NCBI GenBank assembly: GCA_025057405.1
Contig: JANWXV010000044.1
Span: forward strand, 1 to 6,134
Length of the DNA stretch: 6,134 bases
Direction: 5' to 3'
Origin: Candidatus Bipolaricaulota bacterium
GTDB taxonomy: Bacteria; Bipolaricaulota; Bipolaricaulia; RBG-16-55-9; DRXL01
The notes beneath the pieces were generated by a model. That model was not told the origin of the DNA and did no database searches. It saw nothing but the letters and a program-made list of their open reading frames with translations. The translations under genes and the position numbers were made by a program. Numbering within the stretch: the first letter of the stretch is position 1; each line of letters starts with the position of its first letter. Positions 5,752 through 6,134 of the stretch are shown here, piece after piece.

Positions 5752-6134
5752 ATGTCACTCATCGCGACGGAGAACCTGATGCACCGCTACGGCGGCGAGG
5801 TCGTCTTCGAGAGGGTCTCGGTGGCTCTGCACCGAGGCGACCGCGTGGCGCTGATTGGGCTTAATGGGAGCGGGAAATCCACGCTGCTTCGCATACTGGC
5901 GCGCCGCCTCGAACCCACTTCAGGGCGCGTCGCCTACGCTCATTCCGTGCGCATCGGTTATCTCGCCCAAGAGCCAGAACTGCGCAGCGAACGGTCGCTC
6001 TACGACGAGATGTTAGCGGCTTTCGCAGACCTACTGCACCAAGAGCAAGAGCTGCACGAGCTAGAAAGCCAGTTAGCTCGGGGCGAGGCACCCCCGGCTC
6101 TCTTGGGACGCTACGACGAGCTGTTGGAGGCTTT
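5752..6134 (+). CDS. ABC-F family ATPase, N-terminal part (runs off the right edge)
   Basis: The 127 visible codons begin MSLIATENLMHRYGGEVVFE and enter an ABC ATPase domain. Walker A is GLNGSGKST at residues 36-44, and the Q-loop glutamine is Q73 in the block VRIGYLAQEPEL. The following helical stretch (about residues 80-127, rich in Glu, Leu and Gln, with LLGRYDELLEAF) is typical of ABC-F proteins (Uup, EttA, YdiF type) rather than of transporter ATPases, and there is no membrane segment. ABC-F proteins bind the ribosomal E site and act in translation or in protection from antibiotics; the subtype cannot be told because the linker and second ATPase domain are outside the window. The start is chosen because the family homology begins there. 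It is read divergently from fmdB-rpoC. No ribosome binding site is seen, and a promoter sits immediately upstream, so translation is probably leaderless. Confidence 0.92.
   Translation, partial: MSLIATENLMHRYGGEVVFERVSVALHRGDRVALIGLNGSGKSTLLRILARRLEPTSGRVAYAHSVRIGYLAQEPELRSERSLYDEMLAAFADLLHQEQELHELESQLARGEAPPALLGRYDELLEA

Noticed and set aside
5499..5864. 121-codon plus-strand open frame spanning the intergenic region
   Set aside because: It covers both divergent promoters and overlaps the ABC-F start in a different frame. Its translation shows no family features.
5861..6091. Minus-strand open frame opposite the ABC-F gene
   Set aside because: The plus strand here encodes a clear Walker A and Q-loop; the opposite frame is a shadow.

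Overview
This is a bacterial chromosomal window from a GC-rich genome. It is dominated by one very large gene on the minus strand, rpoC (RNA polymerase beta' subunit, 1649 aa). The beta' protein is of the long bacterial type: a barrel-sandwich-containing insertion follows the N-terminal zinc ribbon, broadly as in Thermus, and there are extra barrel-sandwich units in the jaw. The trigger loop lacks the large insertion found in E. coli. Together with a likely leaderless gene and a GTAGGGGCG-type palindromic repeat, this suggests a deep-branching or uncultivated lineage (Chloroflexota, Deinococcus-Thermus, Bipolaricaulota or similar). The phylum cannot be fixed from this window alone.

Layout: (1) 1-278, minus: the N-terminal 92 codons of a membrane-embedded spermidine-synthase-like protein, which runs off the left edge. 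It starts 10 nt after the rpoC stop. (2) 289-5238, minus: complete rpoC, starting at GTG. (3) 5239-5310: a short fmdB-rpoC spacer with a 28-bp near-perfect palindrome that overlaps the end of fmdB and supplies its stop codon. (4) 5298-5537, minus: an FmdB-type zinc-ribbon protein. (5) 5538-5751: a divergent intergenic region with a good sigma70-type promoter on each strand and a perfect 14-bp palindrome in the fmdB-rpoC leader. (6) 5752-6134, plus: the N-terminal 127 codons of an ABC-F ATPase, which runs off the right edge and probably has a leaderless or nearly leaderless mRNA.

How they work together: fmdB, rpoC and the spermidine-synthase-like gene are co-directional and closely spaced with no visible terminator, so they probably form one transcription unit read from the promoter near 5640-5665. 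The usual neighbour rpoB is not immediately upstream of rpoC; fmdB occupies that place and a divergent gene follows, so rpoC has been separated from the classical rpoBC operon. The divergent ABC-F gene is a translation factor or ribosome-protection ATPase.

I found no mobile gene, CRISPR array, RNA gene or clearly new defence system. The features most worth following up are the rpoC peculiarities (an unusual residue next to the catalytic aspartates, a tandem jaw insertion, a second C-terminal insertion and the unusual gene context) and the palindromic repeat ending fmdB.
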